From contig CALIKQ010000014.1 in NCBI GenBank assembly GCA_938017975.1, positions 1 to 64,000 of the forward strand: a stretch of 64,000 nucleotides of DNA, given 5' to 3'. Below the pieces are notes generated by a model that did not search any database, had not been told where the DNA came from, and saw nothing but the letters and a program-made list of their open reading frames with translations. The stretch comes from an uncultured Pseudomonadales bacterium (lineage in GTDB: Bacteria > Pseudomonadota > Gammaproteobacteria > Pseudomonadales > Azotimanducaceae). Below, in pieces: positions 55,804 through 64,000 of this stretch; positions within the stretch are counted from its first letter, which is position 1; the number at the start of each line of letters is the position of its first letter. Both the position numbers and the translations under genes were made by a program.

Positions 55804-56961
55804 ATGGCGAACAATAGCGTTTTCACATCGGAGTCGGTTTCTGAAGGACATCCAGACAAAATGTCGGACCAAATCTCCGATGCCATACTCGATGCTTTAC
55901 TCCAGCAAGATCCAAACGCCCGAGTCGCCTGCGAAACCATGGTGAAAACAGGCATGGTTGTTTTGGCCGGCGAGATTACCTCAAGCGCCCAGATCGACTA
56001 CGAGCAGATTACTCGAGACGTGATCTTGGACATCGGCTACGACAGTTCAGACGTAGGTTTTGATGGCGCCTCTTGCGCCGTATTGAATGCGCTGGGTAAG
56101 CAATCTCCCGATATTGCCATGGGCGTTGATGAGTCAACAGATCACGAGCAAGGTGCCGGTGATCAGGGCTTAATGTTTGGATATGCAAGCAATGAAACGG
56201 ATGTGCTCATGCCGGCGCCCATCACTTACTCACATTTGCTGGTCAAACGCCAAGCGGAGGTGAGAAAAAGCGGTGCTCTTAAGTTTTTACGCCCGGACGC
56301 GAAAAGCCAAGTTACCTTCCGCTACGATGCATCTGGCAACCCTCAAGGCGTCGAAGCGGTGGTGTTATCTACTCAGCACGATCCTGATATCAGCTTAAAA
56401 GACCTCCAGGAAGCCGTGATGGAGGAAATTATCAAACCTGTTTTACCCGCGAACTGGCTTTCCGCGAGTACCAAATTTTTCATCAATCCGACCGGGAACT
56501 TTGTCATTGGAGGTCCTGTGGGCGACTGCGGACTGACGGGCCGTAAGATCATCGTCGACACTTACGGCGGCATGGCGCGCCACGGTGGGGGCGCTTTTTC
56601 TGGCAAAGATCCATCCAAAGTCGACCGCAGCGCTGCCTATGCTGGTCGCTATGTGGCGAAAAATATCGTTGCTGCTGGTCTCGCTGATCGATGCGAAATC
56701 CAAGTCTCCTACGCCATCGGAGTCGCCGAACCTACTTCGATCAGCGTCGAGACCTTCGGGACGGGAAGGTTATCAGACGATCGCATCGAAGCATTGGTTG
56801 CCGAACATTTTGATCTTCGACCCAAGGGCCTAATCGATATGCTTGACTTAAAACGGCCGATTTATCTTCCAACCGCGGCTTATGGTCATTTCGGACGGAC
56901 CGAGGATAGTTTTTCCTGGGAGCGAACCGACCGCGCTGAAGCCTTAGCAAGCGAGAAATAA
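55804..56961 (+). CDS. metK: S-adenosylmethionine synthetase
   Basis: MetK makes SAM from methionine and ATP. Motifs: [17 protein letters not shown] (GHPDK at 15-19), [12 protein letters not shown] (about 117-128, with DxxxE metal region nearby), and [20 protein letters not shown] (about 262). 385 residues, standard. The ATG at 55804 gives [10 protein letters not shown]; an ATG 33 bp earlier has no ribosome-binding site. It leads a metK-metF-rsmE operon. Confidence 0.97.
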   Translation: MANNSVFTSESVSEGHPDKMSDQISDAILDALLQQDPNARVACETMVKTGMVVLAGEITSSAQIDYEQITRDVILDIGYDSSDVGFDGASCAVLNALGKQSPDIAMGVDESTDHEQGAGDQGLMFGYASNETDVLMPAPITYSHLLVKRQAEVRKSGALKFLRPDAKSQVTFRYDASGNPQGVEAVVLSTQHDPDISLKDLQEAVMEEIIKPVLPANWLSASTKFFINPTGNFVIGGPVGDCGLTGRKIIVDTYGGMARHGGGAFSGKDPSKVDRSAAYAGRYVAKNIVAAGLADRCEIQVSYAIGVAEPTSISVETFGTGRLSDDRIEALVAEHFDLRPKGLIDMLDLKRPIYLPTAAYGHFGRTEDSFSWERTDRAEALASEK

Positions 56962-56970
56962 CCGTTCACC

Positions 56971-57798
56971 ATGAACAAACTCCCCATCAGCTTTGAGTTT
57001 TCAGCCCCCAAGACGGCAGATGCGACTGCAGCATTGCTTCGCAGTCAAGATCGACTCAAAGGTTTCGATCCTGAATACGTCAGCGTGACCTACGGCGCTG
57101 GTGGCTCAACCCGTGATGGCACCAAAGAGGCCGCGATCGCCCTGGGGCAAGGAGCAGTCCCCGTTGCGCCGCACCTCTCTTTTGGCGGAGACACGCCGGC
57201 CGCTATTTCAGCGCTCTTGGACGAATACCAAGAAGCCGGCATCCATCGACTGGTTGCCCTGAGGGGGGATCGTCAATCCGGTTATGGCCGCAGTAAAATG
57301 TCGCACGCCGCTGAACTTGTTGCCTTTGTGCGAGAAGCGACTGGTTCACATTTTCATATCAGTGTTGCCGCTTATCCGGAAATTCATCCTGAATCGACTT
57401 CAGTCCAAAGCGAGCTCACTTTTTTTAAAGAAAAAGTTGATGCCGGAGCAGATGCAGCGATTACACAATATTTTTATAACGCCGACGCCTACTTTAGATA
57501 TATCGATGAATGCCAAGCACGAAATATCGACATCCCGATCGTTCCCGGCATCATGCCCATTACTAATCTCAAAGGGTTGCAGCGTTTTTCAGATATCTGC
57601 GGCGCTGATCTGCCCCAATGGATGGTCAAGCGTTTAGAAGATTTTGGCGATGATGCAGATGCTATCAAAGCTTTTGGGACTGACTTCGTGACCGGACTTT
57701 GCCAGCGACTCATTGCCGGCGGTGCACCGGGGCTGCACTTCTACACCTTGAATCTCTCTCAACCCAGTGCGAGGATTCTTAAAAACCTCGGTTACTAA
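56971..57798 (+). CDS. metF: 5,10-methylenetetrahydrofolate reductase
   Basis: MetF reduces methylene-THF to methyl-THF, the methyl donor for methionine synthesis, with FAD and NADH. Visible: ISFEFSAPKT (catalytic Glu), VSVTYGAGGSTRDGT (about 33-47), RLVALRGDR, ADAAITQYFYN and PGIMPITNLKGL. 275 residues. It starts 9 bp after metK and ends one base before rsmE, an arrangement that joins methyl-group supply, SAM synthesis and SAM use. Confidence 0.95.
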   Translation: MNKLPISFEFSAPKTADATAALLRSQDRLKGFDPEYVSVTYGAGGSTRDGTKEAAIALGQGAVPVAPHLSFGGDTPAAISALLDEYQEAGIHRLVALRGDRQSGYGRSKMSHAAELVAFVREATGSHFHISVAAYPEIHPESTSVQSELTFFKEKVDAGADAAITQYFYNADAYFRYIDECQARNIDIPIVPGIMPITNLKGLQRFSDICGADLPQWMVKRLEDFGDDADAIKAFGTDFVTGLCQRLIAGGAPGLHFYTLNLSQPSARILKNLGY

Positions 57799-57799
57799 C

Positions 57800-58543
57800 G
57801 TGCATATTCCTCGGGTCTTCATTGACCGCGCCATAACGCTCAGCGACGTCATAACCCTCGATGGACCCAAAGCCCATCATCTCTGTCATGTCCTTAAGTT
57901 GCGCAACGCTGATCCAATCACCATCTTTAATGGTTGCGGCGGCGAATTTCACGGCACAGTCGCCGAGATCAAGAAAGATCAACTTCAAGCTCGCATTGAG
58001 CGACACGACCCCGTGAGCAGAGAATCCCAACTTCGCATTATTCTGTTGTTGGCGATTCTCAAAAAAGACCCGATGCGCCAAGCGCTGCAACGGGCGACTG
58101 AATTGGGCGTCTCGGAGATTAGACCGATTTGGACCCAACACCTGAGTGATGGCAAAAGCCAAAGCGCTCGCCGATTTGAAGTTTGGCAGTCCGCCGTAGA
58201 GAGCGCGAGTGAACAATCCGGCAGAACTCAAGTCCCGCTCATCGCGGAACCACAATCGTTTCAATCGGCATTGCTGCAGATCCAAAGTGAACCGATTGAC
58301 CTTAGGCTGATCGCTCATCTCAATCAGAGCCCGCTCAATGTGAGCAGTGAAGCCGTCATTCCCATGGCGAGTTTGGCGCTTGCGATCGGTCCCGAGGGCG
58401 GGTTCAGCGAAACCGAGATCTCAGCCGCAGTCGACGCGGAATTTCTGCCTTTTTCCATCGGGGCGCGAATTCTCCGGGCTGAAACTGCCCCGGCAGCCCT
58501 TTTGGCGTATCTTCAAACTCGATTTGGAGATTTTTCGATCTGA
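57800..58543 (+). CDS. rsmE: 16S rRNA m3U1498 methyltransferase
   Basis: A SPOUT-family SAM methyltransferase with a trefoil knot. The PUA-like N-domain has HHLCHVLKLR (about 24-33); the C-terminal knot is marked by ALAIGPEGGFSETEI (about 195-209) and GARILRAETAPAALL. I place the start at the GTG at 57800, one base after metF stops, giving MHIPRVFID, as in other RsmE. 247 residues. An earlier in-frame ATG lies inside metF. Confidence 0.94.
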   Translation: MHIPRVFIDRAITLSDVITLDGPKAHHLCHVLKLRNADPITIFNGCGGEFHGTVAEIKKDQLQARIERHDPVSRESQLRIILLLAILKKDPMRQALQRATELGVSEIRPIWTQHLSDGKSQSARRFEVWQSAVESASEQSGRTQVPLIAEPQSFQSALLQIQSEPIDLRLIAHLNQSPLNVSSEAVIPMASLALAIGPEGGFSETEISAAVDAEFLPFSIGARILRAETAPAALLAYLQTRFGDFSI

Positions 58544-58628
58544 GCATCATTAGACAACACAACTTCAATTAAATGACCATCGCAGGCTTCTTGGTTTACA
58601 CTTGGGGCCATCTGAAGGGAACCCATCT

Positions 58629-59087
58629 ATGGCGCACCACGAAAACCAAAAGCTGATTCGCTGCCAATTATCATCCCCCAGCGGCACAACACAAACCCGC
58701 TTTATAGAGTTTGAACTCTTCAAGTTGTGGCAATACATGATGCAGACGAAACATGGCTTCGATATCTCAGATTTAACAATGAGCCTCTGGGTGAGCGAAC
58801 AAGACTATCAAAGCAAGCAAAGCCTTTATGAGAGAAGCGGCGATATTATTTCTGTGGACCGACTCACGGTTTCCATTTTTGATCAACGCAACGGATTTAC
58901 CCATGTAACCCATCGTTTCGCGCATCGGGATGACACCGACCAAGTGAAGTCCATTCTCTTATCTCATGTACCCGAGGCACTCATCCAAAGCGACGACTTC
59001 ACGCTTGAGATTAGCCAAGGCCGAACCATTGAGAAAGGACCTATTTCAGGAATGAGCGAGATCAGCCTTGGCCTGTCTAACGATTGA
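58629..59087 (+). CDS. Conserved-looking hypothetical protein, 152 residues
   Basis: I do not recognise the family. The ATG at 58629 has AAGGGA eight bases upstream and gives a soluble, slightly acidic protein beginning MAHHENQKLI with no signal peptide, membrane helix or Cys-rich motif. Residues 15-75 carry a His/Gln/Met-rich region (LWQYMMQTKHGFD); the rest looks alpha/beta, with QRNGFTHVTHRFAHRDD in the middle. Codon use is like that of its neighbours. It stands alone between rsmE and a trpS remnant. Confidence 0.65.
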   Translation: MAHHENQKLIRCQLSSPSGTTQTRFIEFELFKLWQYMMQTKHGFDISDLTMSLWVSEQDYQSKQSLYERSGDIISVDRLTVSIFDQRNGFTHVTHRFAHRDDTDQVKSILLSHVPEALIQSDDFTLEISQGRTIEKGPISGMSEISLGLSND

Positions 59088-59273
59088 TGGGAACTTTTAC
59101 CCATCAGGCTACGGCAAACATCAAGCAATCTAACCGCTTTGAAATCGCCAGTATTCCGTCATTTAAGTGATCTTACCTGCTTAAAACCGGCATTGAAGCA
59201 CTCTGCTGCATTTCAGCTTTGGCTTGCTCAGCCGCACACCCATCTGTCCACTAATCTGCTTTAAGAATCCTCT

Positions 59274-59498
59274 ATGAACAGCTCCAATGACGCCGCACAA
59301 CGCAAGACGATACTTTCCGGCTCCACCACAACCGGTAACCTCACCCTTGGGAATTACATCGGCGCGGTGTCGAACTGGAAAGCCGTGCAGCAAGACTGTC
59401 TGCGACAGTTGATGCGGGCTGGCGCGGAAAAAGCGACTGCAAGCGCCTCAGCAACCTTCACAAATGTTTATGAGAAAACGAGGTTGTTGCCGCGCTGA
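59274..59498 (+). pseudogene. trpS: Tryptophanyl-tRNA synthetase remnant with large in-frame internal deletion
   Basis: The 74-codon frame joins the two ends of TrpRS. Residues 10-41 match the family N-terminus (KTILSGSTTTGNLTLGNY, containing the HIGH-type TxGN motif, then IGAVSNW). Residues 42-74 match the C-terminus (LMRAGAEKATASASATFTNVYEK then the end TRLLPR). About 250-260 codons between, including the KMSKS loop and the whole tryptophan pocket, are missing. The frame is kept across the join (near 59394-59399) and both ends stay intact. AGACTGTCT, an odd palindrome, sits at the join. It cannot be an active synthetase; a full trpS must exist elsewhere if the cell charges tRNA-Trp. Confidence 0.85.
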
Positions 59499-59613
59499 CT
59501 GATAGCCCTCCGGCAGTTTTAGCGGAGTTACCACCGCGCGACGGTGATCGCTGACTGTTTCATCTTGTGCGAACTGGTTACAATCATCGATCGATACATT
59601 AATGGAGGCGAAA

Positions 59614-60561
59614 TTGACTCGTCACCTCGGAATTGTGATGGACCCCATCGAGTCCATCAATCCTAAAAAAGACAGTACTTTTGCCATGATGTTGGCTGCT
59701 GAGCAGCGAGGCTGGCGGATCTCTGTGATGACCCTTGGCGATCTATCTCTTGATAAAAACGTGTTGAAACTGAACTATCAGACGATCACGGTTACAGACG
59801 ATCCAAAAGACTACTTCCAGAGCGCTGGTTTTTCGAAGGGAGATGCCAACGACTTTGATCTTATTTTAATGCGCAAAGACCCACCTTTTGATATGGATTT
59901 CGTCTACGCGACCTACCTACTTGAGTTCGCTGAGCACGCAGGAACCCCGGTATTTAACCGGCCAGGTAGTATTCGAGATTGCAACGAGAAATTGTTTGCA
60001 CTGCAATTCCCAAATTGCGTACCCGAAGTGATCGTCACCTCAAACCCAGCCCAACTAAAAGCTTTTCATGACGAACATCTGGACATTATTTTGAAGCCTC
60101 TGGACGGCATGGGAGGACAATCTATTTTCAGGGTCAAAGCCAAAGATACCAATCGCAACGTGATCATCGAAACCTTAACCGAGCTCGGAACCCGCAAGAT
60201 TATGGCGCAGCGCTTTATTCCAGAAATAAAAGACGGCGATACTCGAATATTATTGATTAACGGTGAACCTGTGCCGTACGGCCTTGCTCGAATTCCCTCT
60301 GCTGGGGAAACACGGGGCAATCTCGCGGCCGGCGGCAGCGGTGTCGCCAGACCGCTGACTGATCGAGATCGATGGATTTGTGATGAAGTCGGCCCAGTCT
60401 TGCGTGAAAAAGGGCTCTTGTTTGTTGGTATTGACGTCATTGGTGATTATCTCACCGAAATAAACGTGACCTGCCCTACCTGCATCCGGGAACTCGACAC
60501 CAGCCAAGGCTTGGATATTGCCGGAAATTATCTTGATCACCTCGAAACAGAGATAGGCTAG
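59614..60561 (+). CDS. gshB: Glutathione synthetase
   Basis: An ATP-grasp ligase adding glycine to gamma-glutamylcysteine. The start MTRHLGIVMDPIESINPKKD is the typical one; I choose the TTG at 59614 because GGAGG ends five bases before it and the nearby ATG at 59602 overlaps that site. ATP-grasp features: ILKPLDGMGGQSIF (about 145-158), RNLAAGGSG (about 230-238) and VGIDVIGDYLTEINVT (about 268-283). The usual NVTSPT reads NVTCPT. 315 residues. It is followed three bases later by tonB as in Pseudomonas. Confidence 0.95.
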   Translation: MTRHLGIVMDPIESINPKKDSTFAMMLAAEQRGWRISVMTLGDLSLDKNVLKLNYQTITVTDDPKDYFQSAGFSKGDANDFDLILMRKDPPFDMDFVYATYLLEFAEHAGTPVFNRPGSIRDCNEKLFALQFPNCVPEVIVTSNPAQLKAFHDEHLDIILKPLDGMGGQSIFRVKAKDTNRNVIIETLTELGTRKIMAQRFIPEIKDGDTRILLINGEPVPYGLARIPSAGETRGNLAAGGSGVARPLTDRDRWICDEVGPVLREKGLLFVGIDVIGDYLTEINVTCPTCIRELDTSQGLDIAGNYLDHLETEIG

Positions 60562-60564
60562 GCC

Positions 60565-61362
60565 ATGCTCACTGTGCAAAAACTCGGCGGTGATCGTCTG
60601 GGCTTTGCACTTTTTCTTGCGGTAGTTGTCCACGCCATGTTCATACTCGGTATCTCGTTTTCAACAGAATTAAGCCGCGTTCCCGAACGGGTACTGGACG
60701 TTACAATTGCCTTGACGCCGAGCCAAACCCGGCCCGAGACCGTGGATTTTTTATCAGATGTTCATCAAGCGTCTGACGAAGAAAAAGATGTGCCTTTGAA
60801 ATCCCGGTCAATCAAAGAGTCTGCGCCATCCGTCCAAGCGCTTCGATCGCTGGAGATGACTCCCCCCGAAGCTTCTCTGACACCAGTAGATTTGAGTCCC
60901 TCTTCGGCAGCCAGAAAAATGCAATCTCTGCAAACTGATCTCAGTCAGTTTAGGAAAGCCCAGCAACAGCCAACAACGGATGTGCTTTTTTCTGGACCTC
61001 GGGTCCAGCGCTTGAGTCGCGCTAATGCCGCGGCGAGCCCAGAGGCCTTTTACTTGCGTTCTTGGCAGCGCAAAGTCGAGACCATCGGTAACCTCAATTA
61101 TCCTGAGGCTGCCCGCCGCGCTGGTATCTACGGAAAACTCAGATTACTCGTCGCCATCCGAGCAGATGGTTCGCTCCAAGAAATTCTTATTCTTGAGAGC
61201 TCAGGGGAATCACTCCTCGATCAGGCCGCCATCAATATTGTCTCGCTCGCTGAACCCTTTCCGCCGTTCTCAGAAGCGCTCCGACAAACCACCGACGTTC
61301 TTGAAATTGTTAGAACTTGGCAGTTCCGAAAGAACACCAGCACAGTTGACTTCACACCATGA
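60565..61362 (+). CDS. tonB: TonB-family energy transducer
   Basis: One N-terminal membrane helix (about 12-34), a Pro/Ser/Glu-rich periplasmic linker (about 45-165) and a C-terminal TonB domain (about 180-262) with YPEAARRAGIYGKLRLLVAI and the terminal WQFRK. 265 residues. In Pseudomonas the equivalent gene (tonB3) is beside gshB and linked with type IV pilus motility; with pilT close by the same may hold here. ExbB and ExbD are not encoded. The stop overlaps yqgE. Confidence 0.87.
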   Translation: MLTVQKLGGDRLGFALFLAVVVHAMFILGISFSTELSRVPERVLDVTIALTPSQTRPETVDFLSDVHQASDEEKDVPLKSRSIKESAPSVQALRSLEMTPPEASLTPVDLSPSSAARKMQSLQTDLSQFRKAQQQPTTDVLFSGPRVQRLSRANAAASPEAFYLRSWQRKVETIGNLNYPEAARRAGIYGKLRLLVAIRADGSLQEILILESSGESLLDQAAINIVSLAEPFPPFSEALRQTTDVLEIVRTWQFRKNTSTVDFTP

Positions 61363-61889
61363 TCGAACAAGTCATCGAAGGGAGTTTCTTGATCGCTCAT
61401 CCAAGGTCTGAAACCAACTATTTTTCCGAAACATTGATTTACGTTCTGGAAAATAATTCAGACGGGAGTTTCGGGTTTATCATTAATCGGTCCGCGGGCA
61501 CTTCGTTGGGTGAGGTGCTCAGCCAAACGCCAGATGCAATCGCTGACGAAACGCTATTGATCGGTGGACCTGTCCAAAACGATTGTCTAAGGTTTTTATC
61601 CGTCTGTAAAAATAATCAATTAAAACGGCCGCCCAAACTCATCTCGGACTTAGCGACAGCGGCAGCGCATGGTCAGGAAGATGATTGTGCGGTGCTGCCG
61701 CTACTCGGCTACGCAGGCTGGGCCGAAGGTCAGCTCGAGCATGAAATCAGTGAAGACGTCTGGCTCATTGCGACAATTGATTGGATGACGCTCCTGTCCG
61801 CGCCAGAGACCGAACGTTATGGCCTGGGGTCGTCTCAGTTAGGATTTGATCCCAAGCTGATCGGCTTAACGCCTGACTATTTGCAATGA
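61359..61889 (+). CDS. yqgE: YqgE/AlgH family protein (UPF0301)
   Basis: 176 residues with the family pattern: EGSFLIAHPRSETNYFSETL (about 6-25), GFIINRSAG (about 42), LIGGPVQND (about 66), LPLLGYAGWAEGQLEHEI (about 110-127). A cytoplasmic protein of unknown biochemical role; AlgH was first linked with alginate regulation in Pseudomonas. It overlaps tonB (ATGA type) and ruvX by four bases each, so all three are coupled. Confidence 0.93.
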   Translation: MIEQVIEGSFLIAHPRSETNYFSETLIYVLENNSDGSFGFIINRSAGTSLGEVLSQTPDAIADETLLIGGPVQNDCLRFLSVCKNNQLKRPPKLISDLATAAAHGQEDDCAVLPLLGYAGWAEGQLEHEISEDVWLIATIDWMTLLSAPETERYGLGSSQLGFDPKLIGLTPDYLQ

Positions 61890-62287
61890 GCCAACAAATG
61901 ATCATGGGTTTTGATTATGGGACGCACAGGATTGGTGTCGCCATCGGTCAGCGCATCACCCAAACCGCATCGCCATTGGCAATCCTCAAAGCGCGCCAGG
62001 GTCAGCCCAATTGGTCTGAAATTGAAGCGCTGGTCAATGAGTGGCAACCTGTCGCCTTCGTGGTGGGTTTACCACTACATATGGATGACGAAAACAGCCA
62101 TTTATCCGATCAAGCCGAAAAATTCGCACGACGCCTCACCGGTCGGTTTAACCTGCCCCATGAAATGGTCGATGAGCGCCTGAGCAGTGTGGAGGCGAGA
62201 AGTCTCAGCTTAAGCGATACGATCGATGATGTTGCCGCAGTTTTGATCTTAGAAACCTACCTCAACAGCGACCGCTCGCTGCCTTAG
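61886..62287 (+). CDS. ruvX: Pre-16S rRNA nuclease YqgF/RuvX
   Basis: A RuvC-fold nuclease that matures the 5' end of 16S rRNA. Motifs: GFDYGTHRIGVAIG (about 7-20; catalytic Asp), VGLPLHMDDENS (about 60-71), VDERLSSVEA (about 95) and late DDVAAVLILETYL with the final acidic residues. 133 residues. It ends two bases before convergent pilT stops. In Pseudomonas the same yqgE-ruvX order is followed by pyrR and pyrB, which are missing here. Confidence 0.94.
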   Translation: MSQQMIMGFDYGTHRIGVAIGQRITQTASPLAILKARQGQPNWSEIEALVNEWQPVAFVVGLPLHMDDENSHLSDQAEKFARRLTGRFNLPHEMVDERLSSVEARSLSLSDTIDDVAAVLILETYLNSDRSLP

Positions 62288-62289
62288 CC

Positions 62290-63327
62290 CTACATAAAAT
62301 CTTCTGGAATTTTGGCTTTCTCTTGCGCTGCCTCTCGAGTGATCAAACCTTTGGCCAACAAATCTTTAAGGCATTGATCGAGCGTCTGCATCCCCAACTG
62401 GCCGCCAGTCTGAATAGCGGAATACATCTGAGCGACTTTGTCTTCTCGAATGAGATTACGAATCGCTGGCGTACAGAGCATGATTTCATGCGCTGCCACA
62501 CGACCGCCGCCTACCTTTTTAAGCAAATTCTGCGAGATAACAGCCTGCAGCGATTCCGACAACATTGATCGCACCATCGCCTTCTCGGCCGCCGGAAATA
62601 CGTCGATAATACGGTCTATGGTCTTAGCCGCTGAGGACGTGTGCAAAGTTCCAAAAACCACGTGACCTGTTTCAGCCGCTTCAAGAGCAAGGCGTATGGT
62701 TTCCATATCTCGCATTTCACCAACCAAGATAATATCCGGGTCTTCTCGAAGTGCCGATCTCAACGCCTCATTGAATCCCAGAGTATCTCTGTGGACTTCC
62801 CTCTGGTTGACTAAGCTCTTCTTACTTTCATGAACGAACTCAATTGGATCCTCAATGGTCAGAATATGTTGATAACGATTGGCGTTAACGTAATCCATCA
62901 TCGCTGCGAGGGTTGTACTCTTACCCGAACCCGTAGGTCCAGTGACGGTGATCAAGCCACGAGTGCTTTGGGCAATCTTGCTAAAGACATCCCCCATTCC
63001 CAAATCTTCCATTGTCAAAACCTTCGAGGGGATTGTTCTAAATACACCTCCTGCACCCCTATTTTGGTTATAGGCGTTGACTCGAAAACGCGCGATGCCG
63101 GGTATCTCAAACGAAAAGTCGCATTCTAAAAACTCCTCGAACTCTTTGCGTTGCTTGTCATTCATAATTTCATAGATCAGCGAATACACTTCCTTCGAAT
63201 CAAGTGCAGGGACATTGATTCGACGGATATCGCCATCAACTCGAATCATCGGGGGCAAACCTGCAGACAGATGGAGGTCAGAAGCACCCTGTTTATGACT
63301 AAATGCCAGCAGTTCGGTGATGTCCAT
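62290..63327 (-). CDS. pilT: Type IV pilus retraction ATPase PilT
   Basis: PilT depolymerises pilin to retract the pilus for twitching motility and DNA uptake. MDITELLAFSHKQGASDLHL is the PilT start; I use the ATG at 63327 (345 residues), as the open frame to 63420 adds 31 unrelated residues. Walker A GPTGSGKSTTL (about 131-141), Asp box TIEDPIEFVH, Walker B REDPDIILVGEMRD, His box FGTLHTSSAAKTID, and the AIRNLIREDK motif near 287 that marks PilT. It is divergent from yggS as in Pseudomonas. No pilU follows. Confidence 0.95.
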   Translation of the reverse strand: MDITELLAFSHKQGASDLHLSAGLPPMIRVDGDIRRINVPALDSKEVYSLIYEIMNDKQRKEFEEFLECDFSFEIPGIARFRVNAYNQNRGAGGVFRTIPSKVLTMEDLGMGDVFSKIAQSTRGLITVTGPTGSGKSTTLAAMMDYVNANRYQHILTIEDPIEFVHESKKSLVNQREVHRDTLGFNEALRSALREDPDIILVGEMRDMETIRLALEAAETGHVVFGTLHTSSAAKTIDRIIDVFPAAEKAMVRSMLSESLQAVISQNLLKKVGGGRVAAHEIMLCTPAIRNLIREDKVAQMYSAIQTGGQLGMQTLDQCLKDLLAKGLITREAAQEKAKIPEDFM

Positions 63328-63411
63328 AAAAATTCCTTTTGAAAAATTAACCAAGCTCTGAGACAGACGATTGAATGAACCGATGCATCGACCTTGCTCG
63401 TTTATCTTAGT

Positions 63412-64000
63412 ATGCGACAATGGCTTTCGCCATCTTCAGACGACGTCATTTCATTGATCTCCGAAAATTTACAACAGGTGCAGACCCGCATCCATGAGGC
63501 TTGTCTTGTAGCGAACCGTTCGCCTAGTGACGTCCAACTGCTTGCTGTATCTAAAACAAAGCCCATTGAGGATGTTGCCCGAGCAATGGCCGCTGGCCAG
63601 CGCCATTTCGGCGAAAACTATCTACAAGATGCGATCCCGAAGGTCCTTGCCTTGCCTGACGCCTGCTGGCACTTTATTGGACAGATTCAGTCCAATAAAA
63701 CACGCGACATTGCGACGCATTTCGATTTTGTGCATGGCGTTGCCTCTGAAAAGGTCGCAACCCGATTAAACGCACAGCGACCCGACGACAAACTTCCTCT
63801 GCGAGTTTTTGTTCAGATCAACCTTGTCGATGAGGCCACCAAAAGCGGGGTCGAACCCAAAGCCTTACCGGCGCTGGTTGACCACATCCAACAACTTTCA
63901 AGGCTTGAATTCATGGGGCTGATGGCAATACCACCGCAATCGTTCGGACAGCAAGCGCGGCGAGATTTTTTTATTGGGTTGAGACAACTCCTTGAGCAAT
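63412..64000 (+). CDS. yggS: PLP homeostasis protein YggS (cut by window end)
   Basis: The first 196 codons of a YggS/PROSC family protein, which binds pyridoxal phosphate and balances vitamin B6 and amino acid pools without a known catalytic reaction. The PLP Lys is in LLAVSKTKPIEDVA (about 43-56), followed by GQRHFGENYLQDA (about 61-73), WHFIGQIQSNKTR and EFMGLMAIPP. ATG at 63412, in the divergent gap with pilT. The frame stays open to the last base, so the C-terminal part is beyond the window. Confidence 0.92.
   Translation, partial: MRQWLSPSSDDVISLISENLQQVQTRIHEACLVANRSPSDVQLLAVSKTKPIEDVARAMAAGQRHFGENYLQDAIPKVLALPDACWHFIGQIQSNKTRDIATHFDFVHGVASEKVATRLNAQRPDDKLPLRVFVQINLVDEATKSGVEPKALPALVDHIQQLSRLEFMGLMAIPPQSFGQQARRDFFIGLRQLLEQ

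Overview
The window is a dense stretch of chromosome from a gammaproteobacterium. About 57 protein genes and one structural RNA fill nearly all of it. Base composition looks moderate (roughly half G+C, estimated by eye) and gene order is close to that of Pseudomonas and Oceanospirillales-type genomes: tsaE-amiB-mutL-miaA-hfq-hflX-hflK-hflC-yjeT-hisZ-purA, efp-epmA, parE-parC with yqiB, rppH-ptsP-lgt, zapA-6S RNA-ygfA, metK divergent from tkt, and gshB-tonB-yqgE-ruvX-pilT-yggS. WaaA and LpxL show a lipid A-bearing outer membrane, UbiH-type and D-2-hydroxyglutarate enzymes suggest respiratory metabolism, and PilT suggests type IV pili. FabV instead of FabI, a MutL with an endonuclease motif, and a two-subunit glycine decarboxylase P-protein argue against an enteric. 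I cannot name the species; a marine Oceanospirillales-like lineage is a guess.

Layout. 1-415 has no recognisable gene. 416-14244 is one long leftward block: RNA and DNA maintenance (nnr, tsaE, amiB, mutL, miaA, hfq, hflX), membrane protease control (hflK/hflC), histidine and purine synthesis (hisZ, purA) and an Ldh2-type dehydrogenase behind a structured spacer. 14309-21060 has queG, orn, psd, epmA/efp, serB and a YtjB-like membrane protein. 21070-28324 holds topoisomerase IV, yqiB and two lipid A/Kdo genes. 28346-36088 holds a stand-alone GspE-type ATPase, argA, hemE, a class III nucleotide cyclase, fabV and lgt. 36154-46794 has an NRDE protein, ptsP, rppH, a HAD phosphatase, the complete glycine cleavage cluster gcvT-gcvH-gcvPA-gcvPB, one Ubi hydroxylase and a YgfB protein. 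46904-49786 is a rightward zapB-like/zapA/6S RNA/ygfA/def/rpiA run. 49923-55587 is a leftward carbon operon tkt-pgk-fba-D2HGDH. 55804-63412 onward has metK-metF-rsmE, an unknown protein, a collapsed trpS remnant, gshB-tonB-yqgE-ruvX, pilT and the start of yggS.

Functional links: GcvTHP and MetF feed and drain the one-carbon folate pool that YgfA maintains, and MetK uses the resulting methionine. SerB and the D2HGDH-type oxidase fit the serine pathway. HflK/HflC and HflX sit with Hfq in the usual post-transcriptional and protein-quality module.

I found no transposase, integrase, phage gene, CRISPR array, toxin-antitoxin pair or tRNA, and nothing that looks like an undescribed multi-gene system. 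The points most worth a second look are small: a trpS gene collapsed to its two ends (59274-59498), a repeat-bearing leader before metK, a highly structured spacer between purA and the Ldh2 gene, Hfq with Ser at position 57, ParC with Ala at the quinolone-contact Ser position, and a cyclase with His in place of a catalytic Asn.
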